The notes under the pieces were generated by a model. The model was not told the DNA's origin. It saw nothing but the letters and a program-made list of their open reading frames with translations, and did no database searches. Made by a program: the position numbers and the translations under genes. Below, in pieces: positions 47,879 to 57,906 of a stretch of 64,000 bases of DNA (its first letter is position 1; every line of letters starts with the position of its first letter). The stretch covers positions 1 to 64,000 of the forward strand of contig JAHRWA010000001.1 of the NCBI GenBank assembly GCA_019090455.1, in the 5' to 3' direction. The DNA is from Pseudomonadales bacterium. GTDB taxonomy: Bacteria; Pseudomonadota; Gammaproteobacteria; Pseudomonadales; DC-out160.

Positions 47879-48070
47879 ATTTAAAATATTTTCTGCTAAT
47901 CCCTTATCCTAACTCGTTTTTCCCGTTAGTATTCCTGTCTGATTAAAAGTGTCTGAGGCCAGTCCTGTGGTCTATTCTGAATGTTCTATATTAAGTTTTA
48001 TTCCTGTAACTGCAGGCCTTATTTTAGCAAATTGGCCCTTTTTGGGTCACAACAAAATTAGTAGGTTGGC

Positions 48071-50809
48071 ATGATTGGTTCGCTATTTAGCAAAGTTTTC
48101 GGTACAAAAAATAATCGTGAATTGAAACGCATGAATAAAGTTGTCTCCAAGATAAATGGCTTCGAGGAGGAGATTCAACAATTATCAGATGAGCAGATAA
48201 AAGCAAAAACATCTGATCTTAGAAAAAAGGTGGCTGACGGAGTAGAGTTGGATGCGATACTGCCAGAAGCCTTCGCCTTAGTCAGGGAGGCAGGTGTCAG
48301 GTCTATCGGCTTACGCCATTTTGACAGCCAAATGATTGGTGGCATTACTTTGCATCAAGGCCGAATAGCAGAAATGAGAACAGGAGAGGGTAAAACGCTG
48401 GTGGCGACATTGCCCACTTACCTAAATTCGCTGACAGGAGAAGGTGTTCACGTGGTGACCGTGAATGATTACCTGGCAGAACGGGATGCAGAGTGGATGA
48501 GGCCTCTCTATGAATTTCTTGGATTAAGCGTAGGTATCGTCTTATCGCGGCAAGATCAAGAATCGAAGCTAGCAGCCTATGCCTCAGATATCACCTACGG
48601 CACTAACAATGAATTTGGCTTCGACTATTTGCGCGATAATATGGCGCTGTCTATAGAAGAGAAGGCACAACGGACTTTAGGTTTTGCTGTGGTGGATGAG
48701 GTTGACTCCATCCTTATTGATGAAGCAAGAACACCTCTTATTATTTCTGGACCGAGTGATGATAGTTCAGAGTTGTATAAAAAAGTGAACTTGTTTGTGC
48801 CTGGTTTAACCAGGGGTGATGAGCCCACAGAGGAACCCGCTGAGGATTTTGTTGAAGGCCATTACACTTTTGACGAAAAAAACCGCCAGGTTGAATTGAC
48901 AGAAAAAGGGCATGAACATATTGAAGGTCTGATGATCGAGCAGAAACTTCTTGAACCTGGCGATAGTTTATATTCTGCTTTAAATCTGAGTCTATTGCAT
49001 CACGTTCATTCCGCGTTGAAGGCTCACGTGATATTTCATAAAGATGTAGATTACATCGTTCAGAATGGCCAAATTGTTATCGTGGACGAACATACCGGTA
49101 GAACTATGCCCGGTCGCCGTTGGAGTGAAGGTATACATCAAGCGGTTGAAGCGAAAGAAAATGTAAAAATTCAAAGTGAAAACCAAACACTTGCATCGAC
49201 GACATTCCAAAACTACTTTCGGTTGTTTGGAAAACTGTCCGGCATGACAGGAACAGCTGATACCGAGGCATTTGAATTTAACCAAATTTATGGTTTGGAT
49301 GTTGTGGTTATCCCGACCAATAAACCGATGGTGCGTAAGGATTACGACGACATTGTGTTCTTGACCCAAGAAGAAAAGTTCGAAGCCATAATCGAGGATA
49401 TTACAGAGGTGACCGCGGCCAATCGGCCTGTGTTGGTTGGGACGGCCTCCATCGAAACATCCGAATACGTGTCGAATTTGCTCAAAAAGGCGAAAATATC
49501 TCATCGCGTACTCAACGCAAAATTTCATGAACAAGAAGCAGAAATTATCGCTCAGGCAGGCCAGCCGGGCAAAGTCACAATTGCGACCAATATGGCAGGC
49601 CGCGGTACAGATATTGTTTTAGGTGGAAGTTGGCAAGCTGAAATAGCGGCAATTAATGATCCTTCCGATGAAAAGGTAGCAAAAATAAAATCGGATTGGG
49701 AAGAGAGAAACAAAGCTGTTCTTGATGCGGGTGGCTTGCATATCCTGAGTACTGAGCGGCACGAGTCACGACGCATTGATAATCAATTGCGTGGTCGATC
49801 GGGGCGACAAGGCGATCCGGGTTCTTCTCGATTTTACTTATCTTTGGAAGATAATCTGATGCGAATTTTTGCATCAGACAAAGTGAAATCACTAATGCAA
49901 ACTTTAGGTATGCAGCATGGTGAAGCCATTGAACATCGGTGGGTAACCAAATCCATAGAAAATGCTCAGAAGAAAGTGGAAGGGCGTAACTTTGATATTC
50001 GAAAATCCTTATTAGAATATGATGACGTGGCTAACGATCAGCGGCAAGTTGTCTATCAGCAGCGCAACGATATTTTGTCTTCAGACGATATTGCTGACAC
50101 CATAGAGGCCATTCGCGAGGATGTGGTCAATGGGTTTATTGACGAGTTTGTTCCGCCGGAAAGCATCGATGAACAATGGGATATTCCCGGGTTGGAGCAA
50201 TTACTAGCGGGAGAATTTAAGGCGAAATTGCCGATTCAACAGTGGTTGGATGAAGACGATTCCTTACATGAGGAGTCTTTGAGAGTTAAAGTTCTTGATA
50301 GTTTCGTGGCTGCCTACAAAGAAAAAGAGGCAGCGATTGGCGACTCCAATACAATGCGACAGTTAGAGAAGGAGGTGATGCTCCGGGTGTTGGATCGTCT
50401 GTGGAAAGAGCATTTGTCCAGCATGGATTATTTACGGCAGGGTATCCATTTGAGAGGCTATGCACAGAAAAACCCGAAGCAAGAATACAAGCGTGAATCT
50501 TTCGAACTCTTTCAGGGGCTACTTGATAATATAAAGGAAGAAGTCATCCAGGTTCTTTCCACCGTTGAGCTTAGGCGTCAGGATGAAATCGAAGAAATGG
50601 AACGCCAGCGTCGAGCCGCCGCCGAAGTAGAAATGGAATTTACCCATGATGAGTCTCATGGCATGGAAGCGGACAAGATGGAGGAGAAAGAGGAGAAAGA
50701 TCAGCAACAAGCACCTTATGTGCGGACAGGGGAGAAGGTGGGTCGAAACCAGCACTGCCCTTGCGGATCAGGGAAGAAGTTCAAACATTGTCACGGTATG
50801 GTGGCTTAA
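48071..50809 (+). CDS. secA: Preprotein translocase ATPase SecA
   Basis: 912 aa. The P-loop [14 protein letters not shown] has K108, as in E. coli; the DEAD-type box is [20 protein letters not shown], with [17 protein letters not shown] and [13 protein letters not shown] in the motor. The C-terminal zinc motif [13 protein letters not shown] binds SecB and the membrane, after a charged linker. It drives Sec export. The 190-bp leader shows no SecM-like gene. No argJ follows, unlike in Pseudomonas. Confidence 0.99.
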   Translation: MIGSLFSKVFGTKNNRELKRMNKVVSKINGFEEEIQQLSDEQIKAKTSDLRKKVADGVELDAILPEAFALVREAGVRSIGLRHFDSQMIGGITLHQGRIAEMRTGEGKTLVATLPTYLNSLTGEGVHVVTVNDYLAERDAEWMRPLYEFLGLSVGIVLSRQDQESKLAAYASDITYGTNNEFGFDYLRDNMALSIEEKAQRTLGFAVVDEVDSILIDEARTPLIISGPSDDSSELYKKVNLFVPGLTRGDEPTEEPAEDFVEGHYTFDEKNRQVELTEKGHEHIEGLMIEQKLLEPGDSLYSALNLSLLHHVHSALKAHVIFHKDVDYIVQNGQIVIVDEHTGRTMPGRRWSEGIHQAVEAKENVKIQSENQTLASTTFQNYFRLFGKLSGMTGTADTEAFEFNQIYGLDVVVIPTNKPMVRKDYDDIVFLTQEEKFEAIIEDITEVTAANRPVLVGTASIETSEYVSNLLKKAKISHRVLNAKFHEQEAEIIAQAGQPGKVTIATNMAGRGTDIVLGGSWQAEIAAINDPSDEKVAKIKSDWEERNKAVLDAGGLHILSTERHESRRIDNQLRGRSGRQGDPGSSRFYLSLEDNLMRIFASDKVKSLMQTLGMQHGEAIEHRWVTKSIENAQKKVEGRNFDIRKSLLEYDDVANDQRQVVYQQRNDILSSDDIADTIEAIREDVVNGFIDEFVPPESIDEQWDIPGLEQLLAGEFKAKLPIQQWLDEDDSLHEESLRVKVLDSFVAAYKEKEAAIGDSNTMRQLEKEVMLRVLDRLWKEHLSSMDYLRQGIHLRGYAQKNPKQEYKRESFELFQGLLDNIKEEVIQVLSTVELRRQDEIEEMERQRRAAAEVEMEFTHDESHGMEADKMEEKEEKDQQQAPYVRTGEKVGRNQHCPCGSGKKFKHCHGMVA

Positions 50810-50831
50810 GTTAACCTGCCGTAACTCTTTC

Positions 50832-50890
50832 AGGGAACGATTCTTCAAGGGAGCAGTTATTCGAGGGAGCAGTTATTCAAGGGAGTGATT
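50832..50890. repeat. Four 16-bp tandem units between secA and mutT
   Basis: Units at 50832-50847 (AGGGAACGATTCTTCA), 50848-50863 (AGGGAGCAGTTATTCG), 50864-50879 (AGGGAGCAGTTATTCA) and a partial 50880-50890. The middle two differ by one base. Confidence 0.88.
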
Positions 50891-50942
50891 AAGGCTCCCA
50901 TCGCTCCTCATTCCATAAACTAAATAAACTTCGAGTATCGGC

Positions 50943-51935
50943 ATGTTCGTACAAGTTGTGGCTGCCGTTATTCGTGGGCAACAAAACACAATCCTAGTTT
51001 CTAAACGCAAAGACGATAGCCATCAAGGGGGGTTATGGGAGTTTCCTGGCGGCAAAGTTGAGGTAGGTGAAAAACCGTTAGAGGCGTTAAAGCGTGAAAT
51101 CGATGAAGAATTGGGAATCACGATACGCGATGCCAGGCCACTGATCAAAGTACATCATCACTATTCTGATAAATCTGTTTGCTTAGATGTGTGGGAAGTG
51201 ACTGCCTACAATGCTCCTTCATTTCAAAAAGCGCCAGATTCATTTACATTGCTGGGTAGGGAAGGACAAATTATTGAGTGGGCTAGTATTTTTAATTTAA
51301 TGGATCGTCCATTTCCCGCAGCCAATTATCCTATTTTAAAAGCGGTGACACTGCCTTCGCATTATGTCATTACGCCTGATTTCAAATCTGCAGATGTTTC
51401 GAATCAAGCGTTAGACGATTTTGTCATGGGGCTGCGGAAAACCATAGAGCTAGGCTGTACACTGATCCAATTGCGAGCGCCAACATTGAATGCTCGTAGC
51501 TATCGCCGAGTGGCCGAGGAAGCTCTCATCCATTGCCGAGAGTTGGATGCAAAATTGATCTTGAATAGCTTTAGCAATACCAACGAATATCCAGAGGCGG
51601 ATGGTCTGCATCTTTCTTCACGGCAATTAATAACACTGTCTTCAGATCAGGCAACATCTCCATCGCCCCAGTTCATACTGGGTGCTTCTTGCCACTCCAT
51701 TGAAGAACTAAAAATAGCCGAGGGACTGGGCTGTGACTACGCTTCATTATCCCCAATACTAGCAACCTCCACGCACCCTGACGTGTGTCCGATTGGCTGG
51801 GCTACTTTCTCACAGTATGTTGAGTCCATTAATATGCCGGTCTATGCGTTAGGTGGATTATGTCTTCAAGACCTTGAAACTTCATGGTTGATGGGAGCGC
51901 AAGGTGTATCAGGGATCAGTCAATTTTGGAATTAA
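50943..51935 (+). CDS. MutT-type Nudix hydrolase fused to a ThiE-like domain
   Basis: 330 aa. Residues 1-135 are a Nudix domain with the box GGKVEVGEKPLEALKREIDE followed by ELGI, as in 8-oxo-dGTP diphosphatase MutT, which cleans the nucleotide pool. Residues about 140-325 form a TIM barrel of the thiamine-phosphate synthase type (CTLIQLRAPTLNARSYRRVA, then LGASCHSIEELKIAEGLGCD and the phosphate loop YALGGLCLQDLE). This fusion is common in gammaproteobacteria; the role of the second domain is not settled. In Pseudomonas argJ lies just upstream; here secA does. Confidence 0.92.
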   Translation: MFVQVVAAVIRGQQNTILVSKRKDDSHQGGLWEFPGGKVEVGEKPLEALKREIDEELGITIRDARPLIKVHHHYSDKSVCLDVWEVTAYNAPSFQKAPDSFTLLGREGQIIEWASIFNLMDRPFPAANYPILKAVTLPSHYVITPDFKSADVSNQALDDFVMGLRKTIELGCTLIQLRAPTLNARSYRRVAEEALIHCRELDAKLILNSFSNTNEYPEADGLHLSSRQLITLSSDQATSPSPQFILGASCHSIEELKIAEGLGCDYASLSPILATSTHPDVCPIGWATFSQYVESINMPVYALGGLCLQDLETSWLMGAQGVSGISQFWN

Positions 51936-52187
51936 CGTTTGAGCTTAGCATGAGAGTTCTATTTGGAATCAATCATCCTGCATACGTTGATTTTTTGAAA
52001 GGGCCGATTACGCTTTTACAAAAAACCGATTGCTGATAAATAAACACCGATTTCTAAAACCCCGTATCATTAGTGTCTATACTAGAATGCATCATCTGAT
52101 TGTAATGTTAATGATGGGTCTCGTTTTGGAGCAATCACTGTATTACTAATACGAAGAAAGTAATACACGAGAATAATTCGGCCAAAA
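51936..52187. other. Spacer at the left edge of the accessory locus
   Basis: 250 bp, A+T-rich. TTTACA and TAAATA spaced by 16 bp near 52015-52042 are a possible promoter for the glycan-type operon. No ops/JUMPstart element was found. TAATACGAAGAAAG and TAATACACGAGAAT near 52147-52174 may be another diverged tandem pair. Confidence 0.4.
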
Positions 52188-52952
52188 GTGATTTACATGC
52201 AGCTAAGTACATTATATAGAGCATTTGATTCACTAAAATATACTCCCATTCATCCTCAGTGGGTGGCGAATAGTTGGCACCTTAAAAAAATTGAACTTAT
52301 CAAGAAGCATATAAATCAGGGCCTATGTTTGGATATTGGCTCTGGCAATGACAGGATTGAAGACGATATTCAAAATGATGGCCTTTGTATTGTTAAGCTA
52401 GATTACCCAACTACCTCTCAGCGCTATGGTAACAAGCCTGATATCTACGGTGACGTACAGCAACTTCCCATCGAAACGAACAGTACCGATGCTGTCATAT
52501 TCTTTGAAGTGATAGAGCATGTGCCCAATGATGAGGCGGCACTAAGAGAAATTTCTCGTATACTCAAGGACTCTGGTTTGTTATTTATTTCTGCCCCGTT
52601 TCTGTATCCAACTCACGATCAACCTTTTGACTTTAGGCGCTACACTAGCCATGGGCTCAGGCTTGAACTGGATAAGCAGGGGTTGGAGGTTATTGAAGTT
52701 AAGCCCCACGGAAACTCGATCACTACCGTTTTGCAGTTAATTAATCTTGCTTTACTGGACAGTGTAAAAGCAACGAGTGAAAGGTCGCGACCACTAGCGC
52801 TATTACTCGCTATTCCTTTAGGGTTGTCCTGTCTAATTTCCAATTTAATCTCGTTTGTGTTCTTCGATTTTCAGTCACCCAGTGCCTTGTTGCTTGGCCA
52901 TACTATTGTTGCTAGAAAAGCGGCTTTGAAAAATAATGTTCCGGTGGGTTAG
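52188..52952 (+). CDS. SAM-dependent methyltransferase
   Basis: 254 aa with a GTG start at 52188 (ATG 52197 is an alternative). Class I fold: motif I is CLDIGSGNDRIEDDI near residue 46, the acidic loop D-L/Y after strand 2 and the family 11 core AVIFFEVIEHVPNDEAALRE are present, with ILKDSGLLFISAPF as motif III. A hydrophobic segment near residues 205-230 suggests membrane contact. The substrate is unknown; the position in a glycan-type operon suggests a sugar or lipid-linked intermediate. The GT4 gene starts directly at its stop. Confidence 0.8.
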   Translation: MIYMQLSTLYRAFDSLKYTPIHPQWVANSWHLKKIELIKKHINQGLCLDIGSGNDRIEDDIQNDGLCIVKLDYPTTSQRYGNKPDIYGDVQQLPIETNSTDAVIFFEVIEHVPNDEAALREISRILKDSGLLFISAPFLYPTHDQPFDFRRYTSHGLRLELDKQGLEVIEVKPHGNSITTVLQLINLALLDSVKATSERSRPLALLLAIPLGLSCLISNLISFVFFDFQSPSALLLGHTIVARKAALKNNVPVG

Positions 52953-54131
52953 GTGAAAATACTCTGTATAACCTCTTCTTATCCTGTGACTCCCAGAAGT
53001 AATAGCGGCATATTTGTCAAAAGATTAGTGGATGAAATGGCGGTAGATAATGAAGTCGCCGTTATTACCCCTGCCTACAAAAATATCGTCGGCAAAATTA
53101 ATGAAAATCCAGCTGTATTCGCCACACGCTATGCGCCCAATAAATTCCAAGTACTTTGCCATGACCCAGGTGGAATCCCTGCAATTCTAAAAGCCGATAA
53201 GCGTTTTCTTTTAGCGGTCCCTTTTTTGCTAATTTCTCTGCTCCTAAAAAGCCTCTTTCACGCGAGGCACTACGATATCATTCAAGCTAATTGGGCAATT
53301 TGCGGTGCGATTGCGGGATTCGCAGGTCTAGTGACAGGAACGCCTCTGGTGACAACTCTGAGGGGCGACGATGTCAATGGTGCAAAAAAATCAATCATCA
53401 ATCGACTCTTTCTGTTGGCTGCAATCCACTTGAGTAAAACCATCATTACGGTAAGCGACGAAATTAAGGATCAATTAATTACAGGTTTCAATATTTCGCC
53501 CAACAAAATACTGACGATCCCAAATGGTGTAAACGAAGCATTCCTAAGTCGAGGTCGACAGTTAGTTGAAAATGATGATGGACAGAGGTTCCGGCTTATT
53601 GCTATCGGTAGTTTGATTCCTAGGAAAAATATTTCATTTTTAGTTAATGCATTATCAAAACTGCCGGCACACATTCAAATTACTATTGCAGGTAATGGTG
53701 AGGAAAAAGAAAAGCTCCTTGCTCTGTCCAAAACGCTTCAGATAGAGAATAAGATTCACTTCCTTGGTGCTGTGGACCCTGACGAGATGCCAGCGTTGAT
53801 AGCGGAACATGATCTTTTTGTGTTATGCAGTGTGAGCGAGGGAAGATCAAACGCAGTCTATGAAGCAATGGCCTGTGGAAAATCAATCATCGCAACTGAT
53901 ATACCGGGTACTAAAGAGCAAATTAGTCACGGCCAGACAGGCTTCCTTTTTCCACTAGAAGATTCACCAGAACGTTTTATCGAGTTAGTCAAAATATTAG
54001 AGGAACAAAGAGGGCTCGCGTATCAGTTAGGTAAAAATGCCCACCAATGGATAATCGATAATGGATTCACCTGGGGGGCTACAAAAGAAAACTATCTCAC
54101 CCAATTTCGAAATGTTTTAGGAATGGAATAG
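52953..54131 (+). CDS. Glycosyltransferase, family 4
   Basis: 392 aa with a GTG start immediately after the previous stop. GT-B fold: the N-terminal acceptor domain opens KILCITSSYPVTPRSNSGIF, and the C-terminal donor domain has GSLIPRKNISFLVNALSKLP and the EX7E-type end in CSVSEGRSNAVYEAMACGKS (E-x7-E). It would add a sugar from a nucleotide donor to a lipid-linked or protein-linked acceptor on the cytoplasmic side. Donor and acceptor are not readable. It is 9 bp from the asnB-like gene. Confidence 0.88.
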   Translation: MKILCITSSYPVTPRSNSGIFVKRLVDEMAVDNEVAVITPAYKNIVGKINENPAVFATRYAPNKFQVLCHDPGGIPAILKADKRFLLAVPFLLISLLLKSLFHARHYDIIQANWAICGAIAGFAGLVTGTPLVTTLRGDDVNGAKKSIINRLFLLAAIHLSKTIITVSDEIKDQLITGFNISPNKILTIPNGVNEAFLSRGRQLVENDDGQRFRLIAIGSLIPRKNISFLVNALSKLPAHIQITIAGNGEEKEKLLALSKTLQIENKIHFLGAVDPDEMPALIAEHDLFVLCSVSEGRSNAVYEAMACGKSIIATDIPGTKEQISHGQTGFLFPLEDSPERFIELVKILEEQRGLAYQLGKNAHQWIIDNGFTWGATKENYLTQFRNVLGME

Positions 54132-54140
54132 TTAATTATT

Positions 54141-55985
54141 ATGTGTGGAATTGTGGGTTATGCATCAGAAAAACAAATCAGGGTTAATGCCGCTATCTTC
54201 AAGCAGCTGCAGGCCTGTTTGGATGATATTGCCCATCGTGGACCTGATGATGCGGGGATCAATTTCGAGGACCATGTTTTACTAGGCCATCGACGCCTCT
54301 CTATCCTGGACCTATCCACGAGCGCTAAGCAACCTTTTCTCTCTGCTTGTAAACGATACTCTCTCGCCTTCAATGGCGAGATATACAATTATTTGGAGCT
54401 AAAGTCTGAGCTCGAAGCCCAAGGCGTAATCCACCAAACCACTTCAGATACAGAGGTGTTACTTAATCTTCTAATCAAGAGAGGAGAGAGCTGTCTTACC
54501 CAATTAAATGGTATGTTTGCTTTTGCCTTCTATGATAACGTCACTAAAAAATTGCTTCTTGCTAGAGACAGGTTCGGAAAAAAGCCATTATTCTATAGCC
54601 ATGAAAAGGGTGAGTTAATATTCTGTTCAGAGCTTTACCCCTTAAGGCATTTTGATTCTCTGCAGAATCGAGAGATTAATACCGACGCGTTATCTTCTTA
54701 TTTTTCAACCCAGTTTATTGGCGGCGACGAGACCATCTACCAGGGTATCTATCAACTGCCGGCGGCCAGCTATCTTATATATGAAGATGGACAGATATCG
54801 ACGCAATGCTATTGGAATCTAGAGCACATTGACAATGCATCACTGTCATATGAAGAAGCGAAAGTAGAATTCCAAAAATTATTAAGCGACGCCGTTAATA
54901 TTAGACTTCGTGCAGATGTACCCCTCGGAAGTTTTCTCAGTGGCGGCTTGGATTCCTCTGTTATTACCAAATTAATGCAAGATGCCACGGGTAATGTTAA
55001 TAGCTTTTCTATGGGATTCGACGACCCGTCCTATGATGAATCTCCCGATGCCATTGCAATGGCTAAGGTGCTGGGAACGACTCATATTAATACCATGACA
55101 ACTATGTCGTGCGATAATCTTAAAACGATAGTGAAACATCTAGGCCAGCCCATGGCCGATCCATCAGTGATCCCTTTTTGGGAGCTTTGTAAAACAACTC
55201 GTCAACACGTCACAGTCGCGTTGTCAGGTGATGGTGCGGATGAAATACTCGGCGGCTATAAAAGGTATCTGGCGGCTGATAAGATATCCCCAATTTTGTC
55301 TTACGTACCTAAGTTTTTATTTTTTATGCTCGACCGCTTTATTCCAGAAGGTCACGGTTACTACGGCACATCGGTTTTTAAAAAAATACGTCTGTCGGCG
55401 CGACTCGCCACCGCTATTATGAACGACCGTCGCTTATCACCAACCCTCTTTCTCGACAGCGAAAAAGAGAAGTTACTGCCTGGTCTTTTTCATTCTACCA
55501 AGCCAACGACACAAGATACTTTACCGTATCCTCCGTTAGCCACCCGAATGATGGTGGATGACATCTCAAGTTACATGAAAAACGATATTCTGGTGAAAGT
55601 CGATAGCATGAGCATGGCGAACTCTTTGGAGGTCCGTTCACCTTTCTTGGACTATCGCTTGGTGGAGTTCGTCCTCAGTTTACCGCAAACGTTTAAAATA
55701 AGAGGAAGTGTTCAAAAACGTCTACTTAAAGATATTGCCAAAGATTTAATCCCCAAGTCAGCGGTGGATAAACCTAAACATGGATTTGCTGTGCCTGTTT
55801 CAGTATGGCTAACGACTGCGTTAAAGAGCGATTTTATCGCTTATTTAGACCAAGCACCGACGTTTATAGCTAAAGAGTACGTGCGAGAACTATTTTTAGA
55901 ACATTGTGAGAGAAGTAAAGATCATGGTTTAAAACTGTGGAGTATTTATCTATTCTTAATTTGGTACAAACACTTTAGATTCTGA
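54141..55985 (+). CDS. Asparagine synthase-type amidotransferase
   Basis: 614 aa, full length. Cys2 of MCGIVGYAS is the glutaminase nucleophile, with RLSILDLSTSAKQPF and FNGEIYNYLELKSELEAQG in the same domain. The synthase domain has the PPi-loop SGGLDSS at residues 267-273 and ALSGDGADEILGGYKRYLAA. It moves ammonia from Gln to an adenylated carboxylate. In surface-glycan loci this class amidates uronic acids, which fits the neighbours here, but plain asparagine synthesis cannot be excluded. Lasso-peptide cyclases are less likely, as the Cys2 glutaminase is intact. Confidence 0.88.
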   Translation: MCGIVGYASEKQIRVNAAIFKQLQACLDDIAHRGPDDAGINFEDHVLLGHRRLSILDLSTSAKQPFLSACKRYSLAFNGEIYNYLELKSELEAQGVIHQTTSDTEVLLNLLIKRGESCLTQLNGMFAFAFYDNVTKKLLLARDRFGKKPLFYSHEKGELIFCSELYPLRHFDSLQNREINTDALSSYFSTQFIGGDETIYQGIYQLPAASYLIYEDGQISTQCYWNLEHIDNASLSYEEAKVEFQKLLSDAVNIRLRADVPLGSFLSGGLDSSVITKLMQDATGNVNSFSMGFDDPSYDESPDAIAMAKVLGTTHINTMTTMSCDNLKTIVKHLGQPMADPSVIPFWELCKTTRQHVTVALSGDGADEILGGYKRYLAADKISPILSYVPKFLFFMLDRFIPEGHGYYGTSVFKKIRLSARLATAIMNDRRLSPTLFLDSEKEKLLPGLFHSTKPTTQDTLPYPPLATRMMVDDISSYMKNDILVKVDSMSMANSLEVRSPFLDYRLVEFVLSLPQTFKIRGSVQKRLLKDIAKDLIPKSAVDKPKHGFAVPVSVWLTTALKSDFIAYLDQAPTFIAKEYVRELFLEHCERSKDHGLKLWSIYLFLIWYKHFRF

Positions 55986-55988
55986 CCC

Positions 55989-56744
55989 ATGACAAAATAT
56001 CAAAAAAATCTATCTATCCAGTCACCCATACTACTGGATATTACCCATAAGCAACCTAAAGTCGATAAAGTCCTCTCTATACTTAAGGATAGTGGCGCTC
56101 TGCCTGATACCCAAGAGGGTATTGCTATTGATATCGGCTGTAGTATCGGTTTTTTTGCGCAAGCCCTAACCCCGTATTTTAAGACTGTCTTTGGGCTGGA
56201 TATTGATGTCAATGCGTTAAGTGAAGCACAAAAGCTCCCTGGGAATGATGTGGACAATCTGGCATTTCTCACGGGTGATTCTTTGAACCTGCCCTTTGCC
56301 GACAATTCAATTGATCTGATTCTCTGTAACCATACTTATGAGCATGTACCCGACGCAGAAATATTGTTTTCGGAAATTCAACGAGTGCTTAAACCCGGTG
56401 GCCGGTGTTATTTAGGGGCCGCTTCTCGCCTCATCCTGATGGAACCTCACTACCATCTACTTTTTCTTTCATGGCTACCAAAACTCCTAGCACACAAGTA
56501 TATGCAGATCATGGGTAAGGGAGATGAATACTATGAGATGCTGAGAACCTATTGGGGAATTAGAAAGTTAATTTGTGCGTTTGATGTTACTGATTACACA
56601 TTGAATGTGCTCAAAAACCCTGGCCGGTTTGGAGCAAGGGATATGATTCGCGAAGGCAGCTGGATCGAGAGAACCCCTACTTTTATCTGGAAACTTGTCT
56701 ATCCGTTATTGCCCACATATATATTTATTCTAAAGAAGGTGTAA
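55989..56744 (+). CDS. SAM-dependent methyltransferase, second in locus
   Basis: 251 aa. Motif I is AIDIGCSIGFFAQALTP near residue 48, followed by GLDIDVNALSEAQKLPGNDV and the CNHTYEHVPDAEILFSEIQR core; motif III is VLKPGGRCYLGAA. A C-terminal hydrophobic end (TFIWKLVYPLLPTYIFILKK) suggests membrane association. It starts 3 nt after the asnB-like stop and ends 4 nt before the radical SAM start, so it is in the same transcript. It is not similar in its C-terminal half to the first methyltransferase. Confidence 0.8.
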   Translation: MTKYQKNLSIQSPILLDITHKQPKVDKVLSILKDSGALPDTQEGIAIDIGCSIGFFAQALTPYFKTVFGLDIDVNALSEAQKLPGNDVDNLAFLTGDSLNLPFADNSIDLILCNHTYEHVPDAEILFSEIQRVLKPGGRCYLGAASRLILMEPHYHLLFLSWLPKLLAHKYMQIMGKGDEYYEMLRTYWGIRKLICAFDVTDYTLNVLKNPGRFGARDMIREGSWIERTPTFIWKLVYPLLPTYIFILKKV

Positions 56745-56748
56745 TGCT

Positions 56749-57906
56749 GTGATAAACCTCCAATCTTTGCTTAGAAAATTAATATTTAGATCAGTTAACT
56801 GGATATCAAGAAAATTCTTCGCTAGTCGATTGTCCTATTCTCATATTGAAGCGTTTATATTTTGCAACTCGTTTAAAAAGCTTTTAAATTTTTTATTAGT
56901 CCACTATGAAAAAGCAAGGGGCATCGAGATTCTAAAAAGCTATCCCTACCTGTTCGTTTTTGAAGTGACTAATGTGTGCAATCTCAAGTGTCCATTCTGC
57001 TTAACTGGCAAAGGGATTTCTGGTGATCGTGCTGTACGACACGTTACCTTTGAAGAAGCCAAAAAAATTATTGATGAAGTGGGTGACTATATTTATTTAT
57101 TACAACTTTATACTTGGGGTGAACCACTGCTGAATAAAGATATCTATAAAATTATTGAATATGCAAAATCAAAACGTATATTTGTGATGATTTCAACAAA
57201 TGCAACCGTCATGAACGAGAAGAATAATCAAAAGCTGATAGATAGTGGAATCGACTATGTCATGGTTGCAATTGACGGTGGTAGCCAAGAAACGTATCCA
57301 CAATACCGTGTGGGAGGTAACTACAACCAAGTTTTTGAAAATCTTTCTAATTTACTAGAGATGAAAAAGAAATCAGGAAACACCAGGCCATTCGTTGAAT
57401 GGCAGTTTATCGTCTTTCGGCATAACGAGCATGAAGTGGAAGAGACAGAGAAAATTGCCTACGAGATTGGCATCAACAAGTTCACTCCATTACCTGCTTA
57501 TGTTGAAGATAAAGACTGGTTACCTCAAGGTGACAAATACAAAGTTGAAGCCTTCAATCCAGAACGACTCATGGATTGCGATAGACCATGGACGCACCTC
57601 AACTATCGAGCCGATGGTGGTATTGCTTCTTGCTGTTATGAGTTTTATAAAAAAGATGATTTTGGCGAAGCTATTCACACACCATTTTCAGAAATTTGGA
57701 ATAACGAGTTCTTTAGAGAATCTAGAAAGCTTATTGTCCAGAAGCGAAGAGGAAAAACACTCGATAAATCGGATCTTATTTGTTACGACTGTTTAGAATC
57801 AGGCTTGCGACCCTCCTTTATCGAATCACCGACAGAAACACAGACTGCACAGAAAATCATTGCTACCGTTGAGATCGTCGAAGAAAAACCGCAACCAAAA
57901 ATATAG
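56749..57906 (+). CDS. Radical SAM/SPASM protein
   Basis: 385 aa with a GTG start at 56749. The 4Fe-4S cluster motif is C77-N-L-K-C81-P-F-C84, followed by the TWGEPLLNKDIYKIIEYAKS region. Auxiliary-cluster cysteines of a SPASM domain occur in ERLMDCDRPWTHLNYR, GIASCCYEF and ICYDCLESG. Radical SAM enzymes of this type in polysaccharide loci are poorly understood; many modify sugars or peptides. No small precursor peptide was found nearby. The gene overlaps the opposing membrane protein gene by 44 bp at its 3' end. Confidence 0.85.
   Translation: MINLQSLLRKLIFRSVNWISRKFFASRLSYSHIEAFIFCNSFKKLLNFLLVHYEKARGIEILKSYPYLFVFEVTNVCNLKCPFCLTGKGISGDRAVRHVTFEEAKKIIDEVGDYIYLLQLYTWGEPLLNKDIYKIIEYAKSKRIFVMISTNATVMNEKNNQKLIDSGIDYVMVAIDGGSQETYPQYRVGGNYNQVFENLSNLLEMKKKSGNTRPFVEWQFIVFRHNEHEVEETEKIAYEIGINKFTPLPAYVEDKDWLPQGDKYKVEAFNPERLMDCDRPWTHLNYRADGGIASCCYEFYKKDDFGEAIHTPFSEIWNNEFFRESRKLIVQKRRGKTLDKSDLICYDCLESGLRPSFIESPTETQTAQKIIATVEIVEEKPQPKI

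Noticed and set aside
47879-48070. SecM-like arrest peptide gene before secA
   Set aside because: No open frame with a signal sequence or arrest motif in the 190-bp leader.
48992-49534. A 180-aa frame antisense to secA
   Set aside because: Shadow of a highly conserved gene, no ribosome binding site or family.
54141-57906. Locus as a lasso peptide or other RiPP cluster (AsnB-like plus radical SAM)
   Set aside because: The AsnB-like protein keeps its Cys2 glutaminase domain, there is no leader peptidase and no precursor peptide was found.
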